Assembly (NCBI GenBank): GCA_025210155.1
Contig: JAOASE010000012.1
Coordinates: forward strand, 29,116-93,115
Direction: 5' to 3'
Length of the DNA: 64,000 bases
Source: Alphaproteobacteria bacterium
GTDB taxonomy: Bacteria > Pseudomonadota > Alphaproteobacteria > Rs-D84 > CASDRH01
The notes beneath the pieces are model-generated. The model saw only the letters and a list, made by a program, of their open reading frames with translations. It did no database searches and was not told the DNA's origin. The position numbers and the translations under genes were made by a program. This document shows, piece after piece, positions 38,197-46,752 of the stretch. Positions within the stretch are counted from its first letter, which is position 1; every line of letters begins with the position of its first letter.

Positions 38197-40719
38197 ATGA
38201 AAAATCTGTTGATAGTGGAGTCGCCTGCTAAATCTAAAACTATTAAAAAATATTTGGGTAAAGATTTTGAAGTTTTACCTTCTGTTGGTCATGTTAGAGA
38301 TTTAGAGCCTGTTGATGGGGCAGTTGATGTTGAAAATGATTTCGCTATGAAGTGGAAAATATTACCAGGTAAACAGAAGAATATTTCTGCAATTGCTCAA
38401 GCAGTTAAAAAAGCTGAAAATGTATTTCTTTCTCCCGATCCCGATAGAGAAGGAGAGGCTATCGCGTGGCATTTATATGATATATTAAATAAGAAGAAAG
38501 CATTTGAAGGAAAGAATGTTAAAAGAGTTGTTTTTAATGAGATTACAAAAACAGCTATTCAAAAGGCTTTGAAGGAACCTAGAGAAATAGATCAAAACAT
38601 GGTTGATGCTTATTTGGCAAGAAGAGCGTTAGATTTTGAAGTTGGTTTTAAATTATCTCCAGTTCTTTGGAAGAAGTTACCAGGTTCTAAATCTGCTGGT
38701 CGTGTTCAATCGGTTGCTTTAAGAGTTCTTTGTGAAAGAGAAGATGAAATTGAAAAATTTGTACCTGTTGAATATCATTCAATAGAGGGTAAGTTTGTTA
38801 CTGAAGAAGGTAAAGAGTTTAATTCTAAGCTGTCTCATTATAATGGTGTTAAATTAGATAAATTTGCTATTAAAACTTCTGAAGAAGGAAATAAGATAGT
38901 TGAAGATTTGAATGTTAAAGATTATTCAGTTGCGGCTATTGAAAAGAAAAAATCTCAAAGAAGACCTTATGCTCCATTTACTACATCTACTTTACAACAG
39001 GATGCTTCTAGAAAGTTAGGTTTTGCTGCTAAGCATACTATGAGGGTTGCTCAAAAACTTTATGAAGGAGTTGATTTGGGAGGTGAAACAGTTGGTTTGA
39101 TTACTTATATGAGAACAGATTCTGTTGCGTTATCTAAAGAGGCGGTCGAAGGTGCTAGAAGTTTTATTGGTAAACAATTTGATAGCAATTATTTACCTGA
39201 AAAACCAATTTTTTATGCTAACAAAAGTAAGAATTCTCAAGAGGCCCACGAAGCTGTTAGACCTACAAATTTATCTAGAACTCCTAAATCAATTCAAGGT
39301 TATTTGGATAAAGATCAATATAGACTTTATGAGCTTATTTGGAAGAGAACTGTTGCTTCTCAAATGTCTAACGCGGTTATAAATCAGGTTGCTGTGGATA
39401 TTGTTTCTGAAGATAAAAATGCTGTGTTTAGAGCGACTGGTTCAATGATTGGATTTGATGGTTTCTTGGTTCTTTATAATGAAGCTAAAGATGAGAAAGA
39501 AGAAGACTCTAAGATGCTTCCTAAAATGGAAGAAGGCCAAGGTGTAGATAAAAAATCTATTTTTGATGAAGAACATTTCACTCAAGCTCCTCCAAGATAT
39601 ACAGAGGCATCTCTTGTTAAGAAGTTGGAAGAAATGGGTATTGGTAGCCCATCTACTTATGCGAATATTTTAGATGTTATTCAGTTAAGAAATTATGCTA
39701 GGATAGAAAAGAAGAGATTTGTTTGTGAAGATAGAGGTAGAATAGTTGTTGCATTCTTAAAAGATTTTTTTGCTAAGTATGTTGAATATGATTTTACAGC
39801 TGGTATGGAAAATAATCTAGACGAAATTGCAAATGGTGATAAGCAATGGAAAAATGTTATGATGGATTTCTGGACGCCATTTATGGATGCTGTTGGAAAG
39901 GCTCATGACTTAAGTAATGAAGAAGTTGCTGATAAATTAACAAATGATTTAGCCATACATTTATTCCATTTGAAAGATGGAGATTCTATTGAAGAAGCTA
40001 GAAAATGTCCTGATTGTGGAAACGGTAAGTTATCATTAAAATTGGGTAAATTTGGTGGTTTTATAGGTTGTTCTAATTATCCAGAATGTCGTTATACTAG
40101 ACAATTGGCTATTAATCCAGATGATAAATATGTTGATGAAAAGAATGCTAAATCAGCTGAAGATGGCACTGTTGAATTTGGTGAAATTAAAGGTAAAAAG
40201 TTAACTTTGAGAAAAGGTCCTTATGGTCATTATGTTCAATTAGGTGAAATGGAAAAAGGTACTTCTGAAAAGCCTAAGAGAGTTAGTTTGCCAAAAGGTG
40301 TTTCTCCGGAAGAGATTGATGAGAAGAAAGCTAAATTCTTGATAGCTTTACCTAAAAAAGTAGCTGAAGATGCTGAAGGTAATAAGATTGAGGTTGGCAT
40401 AGGAAGATATGGTCCTTATATTAAAAAGGGTAGTGCTTTTGTATCAATTCCTGCAGGACAAGATTTATTTACTATTAGTAAAGAGGTTGCTTTGGATCTT
40501 GCTTCTAAGGCTAGAGAGTCCGCGAAAAAAGTGTCAGCTGAAGTTCTTGGAAAAGATGATAAGGGGAATGAAGTTTTATATTACGCTTCTGGAAGATATG
40601 GTCCTTATGTTAAATCTGGAAAGAAATCTGCTTCAGTGGATAAGGATTTGCAAGCTAAGATAGCAGGTGGAGAAAAATTAACATTAGAAATAGCTTTGGA
40701 GTTACTTAGTAAAAAATAA
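38197..40719 (+). CDS. topA: DNA topoisomerase I
   Basis: Type IA topoisomerase that relaxes negative supercoils. 840 aa. TOPRIM domain LLIVESPAKSKTIKKYLGKD, PDPDREGEAIAWHL; active-site Tyr about 304 in LITYMRTDS; PPRYTEASLVKKLEEMGIGSPSTYA. One Cys4 zinc ribbon CPDCGNGKLSLKLGKFGGFIGC begins about 604, then two or three C-terminal repeats of the GRYGPYVKxGKK type (GPYGHYVQLGE, GRYGPYIKKGS, GRYGPYVKSGK). Ribosome site AGGAG. Commonly next to dprA; here between orphan genes and rlpA. Confidence 0.97.
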   Translation: MKNLLIVESPAKSKTIKKYLGKDFEVLPSVGHVRDLEPVDGAVDVENDFAMKWKILPGKQKNISAIAQAVKKAENVFLSPDPDREGEAIAWHLYDILNKKKAFEGKNVKRVVFNEITKTAIQKALKEPREIDQNMVDAYLARRALDFEVGFKLSPVLWKKLPGSKSAGRVQSVALRVLCEREDEIEKFVPVEYHSIEGKFVTEEGKEFNSKLSHYNGVKLDKFAIKTSEEGNKIVEDLNVKDYSVAAIEKKKSQRRPYAPFTTSTLQQDASRKLGFAAKHTMRVAQKLYEGVDLGGETVGLITYMRTDSVALSKEAVEGARSFIGKQFDSNYLPEKPIFYANKSKNSQEAHEAVRPTNLSRTPKSIQGYLDKDQYRLYELIWKRTVASQMSNAVINQVAVDIVSEDKNAVFRATGSMIGFDGFLVLYNEAKDEKEEDSKMLPKMEEGQGVDKKSIFDEEHFTQAPPRYTEASLVKKLEEMGIGSPSTYANILDVIQLRNYARIEKKRFVCEDRGRIVVAFLKDFFAKYVEYDFTAGMENNLDEIANGDKQWKNVMMDFWTPFMDAVGKAHDLSNEEVADKLTNDLAIHLFHLKDGDSIEEARKCPDCGNGKLSLKLGKFGGFIGCSNYPECRYTRQLAINPDDKYVDEKNAKSAEDGTVEFGEIKGKKLTLRKGPYGHYVQLGEMEKGTSEKPKRVSLPKGVSPEEIDEKKAKFLIALPKKVAEDAEGNKIEVGIGRYGPYIKKGSAFVSIPAGQDLFTISKEVALDLASKARESAKKVSAEVLGKDDKGNEVLYYASGRYGPYVKSGKKSASVDKDLQAKIAGGEKLTLEIALELLSKK

Positions 40720-40730
40720 AGCTTTACTAG

Positions 40731-40759
40731 TTGATTTGTCTAAAAAAAAATGATATAAT
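40731..40759 (+). promoter_or_regulatory. promoter of rlpA
   Basis: TTGATT, 17-bp spacer, TATAAT, 33 bp upstream of the start. Confidence 0.8.
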
Positions 40760-40792
40760 GGTTTTGTTATTATTAATATGGAGAGGGATAAT

Positions 40793-41842
40793 ATGAGAAA
40801 ATCTATAGTTAATATTTCTTTAATTGCTTTGTTAGCAGGCTGTGCAACGGCTACAGTTCCTTTAAATTCAAACCAAGCAAATGAAGATTTGAATTCAGAA
40901 TTTTTTGATGGTGAATATGTTGCTGATAAAAAAGTTAATGTAGACATTGAACAGTTAGAAACAAATACTAAAACAACAGCAGAAAAAATTGCTGAAGAAG
41001 CTAAGAAGGATGCCTCTAAGAAAGTGGAAAAAGTTTCTTCTGAAGTTGATAAAGCGATGGATACAGCTGTTTATAAAGGGACTCCAACTGCGACTTATAA
41101 AGTAGGTGATCCATATAAAATTGATGGTGTTTGGTATTTCCCTTATGAAGATTATTATTATGCTGAAGTTGGTCAAGCTTCTTGGTATGGCTCAGAAGAT
41201 AATGGAAACTTTACAGCTAATGGAGAAGTTTTTGATTCATCAGCATTGACTGCGGCTCACAGAACTTTACCTATGCCTTCAGTTGTTAGAGTTACTAATG
41301 TTTCAAATGGTAAATCTGTAGTTGTTAAAGTAAATGACAGAGGTCCTTTTGCTAGAGATAGAATTATTGACCTTTCTCAAGCTGCAGCTGAAAGATTAGA
41401 TTTTGTTAAAGATGGTCATTCTACAGTTAAAGTAGAAATATTACCTGAAGAAAGTAAAGCTTTGAAAGCAGAATTATTGAATAAAGGTACAGCTAAAGCT
41501 CCAGTTGTTGAAATGCAAGTTGAAGATAAAGTTGTAGAGCAACCTAAAGTTTCAGAACCAGTTTCTTTTGAACAACATACTCCAGTTGTTGAAGAAGTTA
41601 AAAAACCTGTTTCTCCAGTAATGAATACCGATCACTATGTTCAAATGGGTGCTTTTGGAAATCATATGAATGCTGATGCATTAGCTAGAAGACTTTCAGA
41701 TGCAGGTCACAATGTTGTTACTGAAAAGACAGCTTCTGGTTTAACTAAAGTTAAGGTTGTAGGATTTGATTCTAAAGCAGCTGCTAAATCTATGATTAAT
41801 ACATTACAAAATCAAGGTTTTGGTAAGGGTTTTGCTAGATAG
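40793..41842 (+). CDS. rlpA: septal ring lytic transglycosylase-type lipoprotein RlpA
   Basis: Outer-membrane lipoprotein that acts on peptide-free glycan strands at the septum. Lipobox LLAGC (Cys17), a charged helical linker, a double-psi beta-barrel domain (about 128-215: GQASWYGSEDNGNFTANGEVFD, LTAAHRTLPMPSVVRVTN, VKVNDRGPFARDRIIDLS) and a C-terminal SPOR domain (about 278-349: YVQMGAFGNHMNADALARRL). The catalytic Asp in NDRGPF and His in AAHRTLP are present. Start at 40793 follows GGAGAGGG; an upstream start at 40778 would disrupt the signal. Confidence 0.94.
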   Translation: MRKSIVNISLIALLAGCATATVPLNSNQANEDLNSEFFDGEYVADKKVNVDIEQLETNTKTTAEKIAEEAKKDASKKVEKVSSEVDKAMDTAVYKGTPTATYKVGDPYKIDGVWYFPYEDYYYAEVGQASWYGSEDNGNFTANGEVFDSSALTAAHRTLPMPSVVRVTNVSNGKSVVVKVNDRGPFARDRIIDLSQAAAERLDFVKDGHSTVKVEILPEESKALKAELLNKGTAKAPVVEMQVEDKVVEQPKVSEPVSFEQHTPVVEEVKKPVSPVMNTDHYVQMGAFGNHMNADALARRLSDAGHNVVTEKTASGLTKVKVVGFDSKAAAKSMINTLQNQGFGKGFAR

Positions 41843-41867
41843 TACAAATTATTACTTTAAAAATTAA

Positions 41868-41899
41868 ATTCGACCTCAATTCGGGGTCGATTTTTTTTA
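41868..41899 (+). terminator. terminator of rlpA
   Basis: 8-bp stem TCGACCTC/GGGGTCGA (one wobble), loop AATTC, eight Ts. Confidence 0.85.
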
Positions 41900-41940
41900 T
41901 TGATTTGTTTTTTTTAATGTTTTAGAGTCTTATTAGTTTA

Positions 41941-42276
41941 ATGTTTAAATTGATTAGTATGCGAAGATGTTTGATAGAATTATTTAATAAGGATCTATAT
42001 AGTTCTTTAGATGGTTCTGTGGAGATGGATGGGTACTTAAAGCTTAGTTTTGCTAATAAGTATAGTAGGGAAGTTAAAGAACGTTTTTTGAAAGACTTTT
42101 TTATTCCTAGTGAAGAGAATGAAGATTATATGAAATTGAACTTTGTTTTATTAGATATTGAAAAATATAGAGATGATTCTATTTTGTTAGGGATTTTTAA
42201 TGAAATTGAATTTGAGATGAAGTTGTCTAATGAAATAAAAATTTCAATTATTGAAGAAAAAAAAGAGGTTGCTTAA
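41941..42276 (+). CDS. hypothetical protein, about 111 aa
   Basis: Not recognised. Acidic/basic mixed soluble protein with FIPSEENEDYMKLNFVLLDIEKY in the middle. No ribosome site before ATG 41941, and a possible -10 (TATTAG) ends only 4 bases before it; the next in-frame ATG is 41959. Followed directly by a strong terminator whose stem includes the stop codon. Confidence 0.6.
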   Translation: MFKLISMRRCLIELFNKDLYSSLDGSVEMDGYLKLSFANKYSREVKERFLKDFFIPSEENEDYMKLNFVLLDIEKYRDDSILLGIFNEIEFEMKLSNEIKISIIEEKKEVA

Positions 42277-42299
42277 TTTAAGCAACCCTATTTTTTATT
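42267..42299. terminator. bidirectional terminator
   Basis: Perfect 9-bp stem GGTTGCTTA/TAAGCAACC with a 3-nt loop; A-rich upstream and T-rich downstream, between converging genes. Confidence 0.88.
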
Positions 42300-43110
42300 T
42301 AATCATTTTTTTATATTCGTTTTCTATAATTTTGTGACAGTGTTCTGCTAGTTCTTTTCTGTCAGAAAATTGTGATAGATCTATAGGATCTAATTGTTTC
42401 ATTTTGATTTTAATTTTTCCAGCTTTAAGTATTTTAATCATATATTGAATGAAGCTTTCTTCTTGAGAAGGGTTTTCTTTTACATAATATGCATAAAACT
42501 CTCTTTCTTTAGCTGTGGATTTTTTGCTTTTATTATTACTGATATAGTAAACAGCTGGTTGTATGTAAAGTTTTTCATCTTCTTTAATATCTTTACGACC
42601 CAATTGGTGTTCTACTATATTAAACATAGCTGATTTGAAAGGTTTTATTTCATTTCCATTGTTAGTAGTTCCTTCAGGAAATATTAGTAATGGAGATTTT
42701 TCTTTAGAAAGTTTTTCAGCTAATTTAGCAGTTTCTTGTTTTGCTTTTCTTGGATTTCTTTCAATGAACATGCATCCGGCTTTACCCATGATAGTTCCAA
42801 GAAGTGGCATTTTTCTTAATTCAGCCTTTGGTACAAAAGCAGGATTAATTGTTGCCCCTAAAGCAGTAATTTCTATAAAAGAAGTGTGATTGGTAATCAT
42901 TAGAAGTGGTCTGTGTTTTACTAATGTCCCTTCTTTCTCAACTTTTATGTTAATAGTGGCTTTATAAAATTTCCACCAAAATTTTCTAAAGTATTTAGGG
43001 TTTATTCTGAACCAAGAAAATGGAAATATAGTTATGAACATTAATAGAGTTACTATAAAGTAACATGTTAGTCTAATATAAGCTATTATAGTCATAAATA
43101 AATTTTTCAT
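42295..43110 (-). CDS. 1-acyl-glycerol-3-phosphate acyltransferase-like (PlsC/OlsA)
   Basis: Transfers an acyl chain to lysophosphatidate or, as OlsA, to lyso-ornithine lipid. An N-terminal membrane segment (about 7-32) precedes NHTSFIE (74-80), the NHx4D motif with Glu instead of Asp, and FPEGTT (144-149). 271 aa from ATG 43110, which has AAAGGGAA upstream. A 14-base duplication (ATGAAAAATTTATT) places a second start at 43140 without a ribosome site. It lies 68 bp downstream of an OlsB-type gene, which favours an OlsA role. Confidence 0.82.
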   Translation of the reverse strand: MKNLFMTIIAYIRLTCYFIVTLLMFITIFPFSWFRINPKYFRKFWWKFYKATINIKVEKEGTLVKHRPLLMITNHTSFIEITALGATINPAFVPKAELRKMPLLGTIMGKAGCMFIERNPRKAKQETAKLAEKLSKEKSPLLIFPEGTTNNGNEIKPFKSAMFNIVEHQLGRKDIKEDEKLYIQPAVYYISNNKSKKSTAKEREFYAYYVKENPSQEESFIQYMIKILKAGKIKIKMKQLDPIDLSQFSDRKELAEHCHKIIENEYKKMIK

Positions 43111-43178
43111 TTGGTTTCCCTTTCTTAATAAATTTTTCATGAAAATTATTTTGTTAGGTTTAAATTGTAATAAATTTC

Positions 43179-43991
43179 TTATTGCTTTTTAGCATAGTGT
43201 TCGAAATATTTTTTATCTAATTTATCCATATCTAAAAGGATTAATATAGATGTTGAATTGAAAAGTGGGTCAACATATATTCCGTTACCAAAATTACAAC
43301 CGATTCTCATATATCCTTTTATAAGAGGTAAGATATCTTTTAGAGCTTTCTTTTTATTTAATTCTTCTTCAGGAATTAGGTCTAATTCATCCCAAGTTTT
43401 TTGTTTTGATTTTATAACAGATAATTCTTCTGCAACAGGGTTTTCTTTAGAGTATAGTTTTATTAAAGATAAAGCCTCTCTGATTTCTTCAACATTTGTA
43501 GTTGGCCAATCAGCTTCTCCAAACATAAGTTTAATATCGTTTTTGAAGAAGTAGTCAGCAATAACATTCCAAAGAAGTTTCATAACTATATTGTTTCTAT
43601 ATTCTGCTTTTATACAAGCTCTACCAAGTTCAAGAACTTTTCCTTTTGAGTAATTCATTAATGAAGATACGTCAAATTCGTACTGAGAGAAGAAATGTCC
43701 AATTTCAGAAATATGTTCTTTTTCAATAAGTCTATAAGTTCCTATAATTTTATCTTCCATAGAACCTTCAATAGTTGTGTCATACATTATGATATGATTA
43801 CATGTTTCGTCGAATTGATCGAAGTCTCTTTTTTCTTCATGAACTTTTGGATTTTGTTCAACTCCTGAATTAGCTCCAAGTTCTTCAAAAAATATTTTAT
43901 ATCTTAATTTTTGGCATGCTACAATTTCTTCTTTTGATTGTGTAAGTCTAGCTTCAATATTTCCGACTTTAGATAAATATAGTTCTTTCAT
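43179..43991 (-). CDS. OlsB-type GNAT N-acyltransferase
   Basis: Hemolysin-like GNAT (Acetyltransf_5) that in OlsB adds a 3-hydroxyacyl group from ACP to ornithine. 270 aa. Signatures: QKLRYKIFFEELGA (27-40), DQFDETCNHIIM, IIGTYRLI, LELGRACIKAEYRN, KLMFGEADWP, LIKGYMRIGCNFGNGIYVDP near the C-terminus. Ribosome site AAAGGA. Directly upstream of the PlsC/OlsA-like gene, the usual olsB-olsA order. No dedicated ornithine source gene is nearby. Confidence 0.82.
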   Translation of the reverse strand: MKELYLSKVGNIEARLTQSKEEIVACQKLRYKIFFEELGANSGVEQNPKVHEEKRDFDQFDETCNHIIMYDTTIEGSMEDKIIGTYRLIEKEHISEIGHFFSQYEFDVSSLMNYSKGKVLELGRACIKAEYRNNIVMKLLWNVIADYFFKNDIKLMFGEADWPTTNVEEIREALSLIKLYSKENPVAEELSVIKSKQKTWDELDLIPEEELNKKKALKDILPLIKGYMRIGCNFGNGIYVDPLFNSTSILILLDMDKLDKKYFEHYAKKQ

Positions 43992-44107
43992 AATAATCCT
44001 TTTAATTTGTTTTGGAGCTTTAAATTGTAGCGCCTTTTAAATTATCTATGGTATTTTATAATAAAAAATATTTCAAATCTAGTAAAAAATTTTTTAGATT
44101 TATTTTG

Positions 44108-44136
44108 TTGAAAAAAAGCTATTCTTAGTTTATTAT
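44108..44136 (+). promoter_or_regulatory. promoter of the pepF-like gene
   Basis: TTGAAA, 17-bp spacer, TATTAT, about 36 bp upstream of the start. Confidence 0.6.
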
Positions 44137-44172
44137 TTTGATTGAAATGTGAAAGATTTTGGGAGGATATTA

Positions 44173-46104
44173 ATGGTAGAAAATAGTAAAAAATCATCTT
44201 CTAAGTTGGCATTGTTTTTAGGTGCTTCTGTGGTTTTAGGTGGAGTTTATTTTTTTAATGAAAATGTTATAAGTGAGAAAGGTTTGGATAGTATGACTTT
44301 GGAAAAAGCTAGATGGAATTTAAAGGATTTTGGATATAGCTCTTATGAGGATCCTCAAATAGAAAAAGATGTTCTTAAAATTGAAGAAATGACTAAGGAT
44401 TTGCTTCAATATAGAGGGAAGGTTGCTGATAACCTTGAAGAAATTTTGAATAAGGAAATTGCTATAAGCCAATTGGAAAATAAAGTTTTTGGTTATTTAG
44501 GATTGTTGTCTTCTCAAGACGAAACTAATCAAGAATTGAAAAAATTGGAAATGGATTATTCCGTTAGATTATCTCAATTGGGAGCTGAAACAGAATTTAT
44601 AAATCTTGAGATAGGTGTAATTTCCCCTGAGAAGTATGAAGAGCTTTTGAAATCTTCTGATATGATTAAATTTCATAAACCTATGTTAGATAAGGTTATT
44701 GAAAATGCTAAGTATAACTTGGAAGAGAGTGTTGAGAAAATTTTAACTAAGACTAGTGGTTTTAATAGTTCTCCTTGGGGTCAAGCTATGAGTGAACTAG
44801 AGGTTAGAATTAGGTTTGATTTTGAAGGTGAAAAATTACCTATGGTTAAGATAATCGATATCTTGAATAACGATATAGATCCTGAAAGAAGAGAGAAAGC
44901 TTTGGAAGTTTTTTCTAATACTTTGGCTGATAAAGGAAATAGTTTTTCTTTTGTAGAAATGGAAGCTAAGACTATGAATAATATTATGGGTCTTGCTACT
45001 ATTATGAGAAAAGAAAGAGGTTTGACTTATCCAATGGAAGGTAGAAATATTGCTAATATGTTGGATAAAAAGATAGTTGATTCTTTGCATGATGTTGCTG
45101 CTAAAGAAGGTAAAGAGCAGGCTATGAGATATTATAAAATTTTAGCTAAACTTATGGATAAGGATGTTCTAAGTTGGGCTGATAGAAATGCAAAACCATT
45201 GCAAACTAAGCAAGAAATTATTGAATGGAAAGATGCTGTAAAAATGACGGTAGATTCTTATAGTGCTTTTTCTCCTAAGCTTGGAAAAATGGCAGAAGGT
45301 TTCTTTGTGAATGAAAAGGTTGATGCTCCGGCTTATGAAGGTAAAAATGGAGGTGCGTTCTCTTATTCATTTATGTTGCCAGATAATGTAGAACAATCTT
45401 ATGTACTTATGAATTATAAAGGTAAAGATAGAGATGTTTCTACTCTTGCACATGAGATTGGACATTCTCTTCATGGTATTTTAGCAGAAAGAAAGCAAGG
45501 TGAGTTAATGCATAATGCTCCAATGCCTTATGCTGAAACAGCATCTATTTTTGGTGAAATGCTGTTATTTGATAATTTGATTAAATCAGAGAATGATAAG
45601 AAGAAAAAATTAGCTATGTTATTGGATAAATCTAATGATTGGTTGAATTCAGTTTTAAGACAAATTTCATTTTCTGAGTTTGAAATTATGATTCACGATG
45701 CTAGAGAAAAAGGTGAGTTATTAATGGAAGACTTTAATAATATGTATTTGGATGCGACTAAGAAATATTATGGTGAAGATGGTGAAATGTTTGATTATAA
45801 ACATGTAGCTCCTTTGTGGTCGTATGTACATCACTTTAGAAGACCTTTCTATGTTTATGCATATGCATTTGGTGAATTATATACTCAATCATTATTTGCA
45901 GTTAAAGATAATTTTAAAGAAGGTGAATTTGAACAACTTTATATTGAAATGTTAGAAAAAGGTGGTACTCAAGGTGCTGTTGATTTAATGAGTCCATTTG
46001 GTTTGGATCCTCGTTCTAGAGATTTCTGGGTTAATGGTGTTAATGTTTCAATTAAGCAGTGGTTGGATGAAGCTGAAGAGTTGATGAAAGAACTTAACTT
46101 ATAA
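44173..46104 (+). CDS. M3 family oligoendopeptidase (PepF type) with an N-terminal membrane anchor
   Basis: Zinc metallopeptidase that degrades oligopeptides. 643 aa. Zinc site HEIGH (427-431) in STLAHEIGHSLHGIL and the third ligand in PYAETASIFGEMLL; C-terminal YAYAFGELYTQSL and RDFWVNGV text is typical of PepF. Unusually it begins MVENSKKSSSK followed by a hydrophobic stretch (about 12-30: LALFLGASVVLGGVYFF), so the catalytic part may face the periplasm. Start at 44173 follows GGGAGGA. Typical PepF proteins are cytosolic and lack this segment. Confidence 0.92.
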   Translation: MVENSKKSSSKLALFLGASVVLGGVYFFNENVISEKGLDSMTLEKARWNLKDFGYSSYEDPQIEKDVLKIEEMTKDLLQYRGKVADNLEEILNKEIAISQLENKVFGYLGLLSSQDETNQELKKLEMDYSVRLSQLGAETEFINLEIGVISPEKYEELLKSSDMIKFHKPMLDKVIENAKYNLEESVEKILTKTSGFNSSPWGQAMSELEVRIRFDFEGEKLPMVKIIDILNNDIDPERREKALEVFSNTLADKGNSFSFVEMEAKTMNNIMGLATIMRKERGLTYPMEGRNIANMLDKKIVDSLHDVAAKEGKEQAMRYYKILAKLMDKDVLSWADRNAKPLQTKQEIIEWKDAVKMTVDSYSAFSPKLGKMAEGFFVNEKVDAPAYEGKNGGAFSYSFMLPDNVEQSYVLMNYKGKDRDVSTLAHEIGHSLHGILAERKQGELMHNAPMPYAETASIFGEMLLFDNLIKSENDKKKKLAMLLDKSNDWLNSVLRQISFSEFEIMIHDAREKGELLMEDFNNMYLDATKKYYGEDGEMFDYKHVAPLWSYVHHFRRPFYVYAYAFGELYTQSLFAVKDNFKEGEFEQLYIEMLEKGGTQGAVDLMSPFGLDPRSRDFWVNGVNVSIKQWLDEAEELMKELNL

Positions 46105-46110
46105 TTTTTT

Positions 46111-46138
46111 AAAGAGGTCTTTTATAGGCCTCTTTTTC
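46111..46138 (+). terminator. terminator of the pepF-like gene
   Basis: Stem AAAGAGG/CCTCTTT with two further weak pairs, then Ts. Confidence 0.8.
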
Positions 46139-46144
46139 TTGAAC

Positions 46145-46173
46145 TTGACTTTGTTTGTTTTAAATCCTATAAT
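46145..46173 (+). promoter_or_regulatory. promoter of ssrA
   Basis: TTGACT, exactly 17-bp spacer, TATAAT; transcription would begin near 46180. Confidence 0.85.
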
Positions 46174-46179
46174 TAGGAT

Positions 46180-46471
46180 GTCCTTTGGACTATAAAACTA
46201 AACCTTTTATGGAATAGGTATTTTGGACGTGGGTGCGATTCCCACTAGCTCCACCAAATAATTGCTCATTGTTTATAGAGTTGGGGCTAATCAGGATCGA
46301 CAGATACAATAAAGATAAGAGCTGTTTTCGAGAGTGATTTAAACTCGTTAAAATTTGATTAAAACAAATGAGTGCTAATAGAAATTACGCTCCAGCTATA
46401 GCTGCCTAATTAGGACGCTTAAGCGACAAAATTCTTGATACATAATGAGCGTATTAAGTGAGGTCTGCCCC
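46180..46471 (+). ncRNA. ssrA: circularly permuted two-piece tmRNA
   Basis: tmRNA frees stalled ribosomes and tags the nascent chain for proteolysis. The acceptor piece comes first: T-arm GTGGGTGCGATTCCCAC, then TAGCTCCACCA ending at 46256. After a 26-base linker the other half starts at 46283 with GGGGCTAATCAGGATCGACA; GGGGCTA pairs with TAGCTCC to form the acceptor stem. The tag frame runs from 46374 to the stop at 46407-46409 and encodes ANRNYAPAIAA (preceded by the charged Ala). This gene permutation is typical of Alphaproteobacteria. The exact 5' end and the processing sites are inferred. Confidence 0.93.
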
Positions 46472-46498
46472 TTCCTATCAACAGAATGGGGCTTTTTC
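46467..46498 (+). terminator. terminator of ssrA
   Basis: Stem GCCCC/GGGGC with a 16-nt loop and TTTTT. Confidence 0.8.
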
Positions 46499-46510
46499 TT
46501 TGCCTTTTAA

Positions 46511-46617
46511 TCCAATTTAAATCAAATTATCAATTGTTAAATTTCAGTCATTTATTATTTATAAACTTCTGAAATTTAAAATTTAATTTAACTTCCTTGA
46601 ATTAAAATACTTGAAAA
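46511..46617. repeat. palindromic intergenic repeat, copy 5
   Basis: Downstream of ssrA. Perfect 11-bp stem TTAAATTTCAG (46537-46547)/CTGAAATTTAA (46569-46579) encloses an apex TTTAT-TATTT-ATAAA (46551-46565). The right end AAAATACTTG is shared with copies 3 and 6. Confidence 0.75.
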
Positions 46618-46682
46618 AGTTTTTTTGAAAGTGCTTTTGATGTGGATATCGATTTGTAAAGAGGGTTTTTTCAATTATTTTT

Positions 46683-46712
46683 TTGTGGATTTGTAGGTTT
46701 GTATGTTATAAT
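46683..46712 (+). promoter_or_regulatory. promoter of lptF
   Basis: TTGTGG, 18-bp spacer, TATAAT, 40 bp upstream of the start. Confidence 0.55.
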
Positions 46713-46752
46713 ATAATTCTGATTTAAATTTGAGCAAAAGGTGTACTAAAGA

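Noticed and set aside
46504..46620. Copy 5 as part of the tmRNA precursor
   Set aside because: A clear terminator (46467-46498) precedes it, and the same element occurs at unrelated sites.
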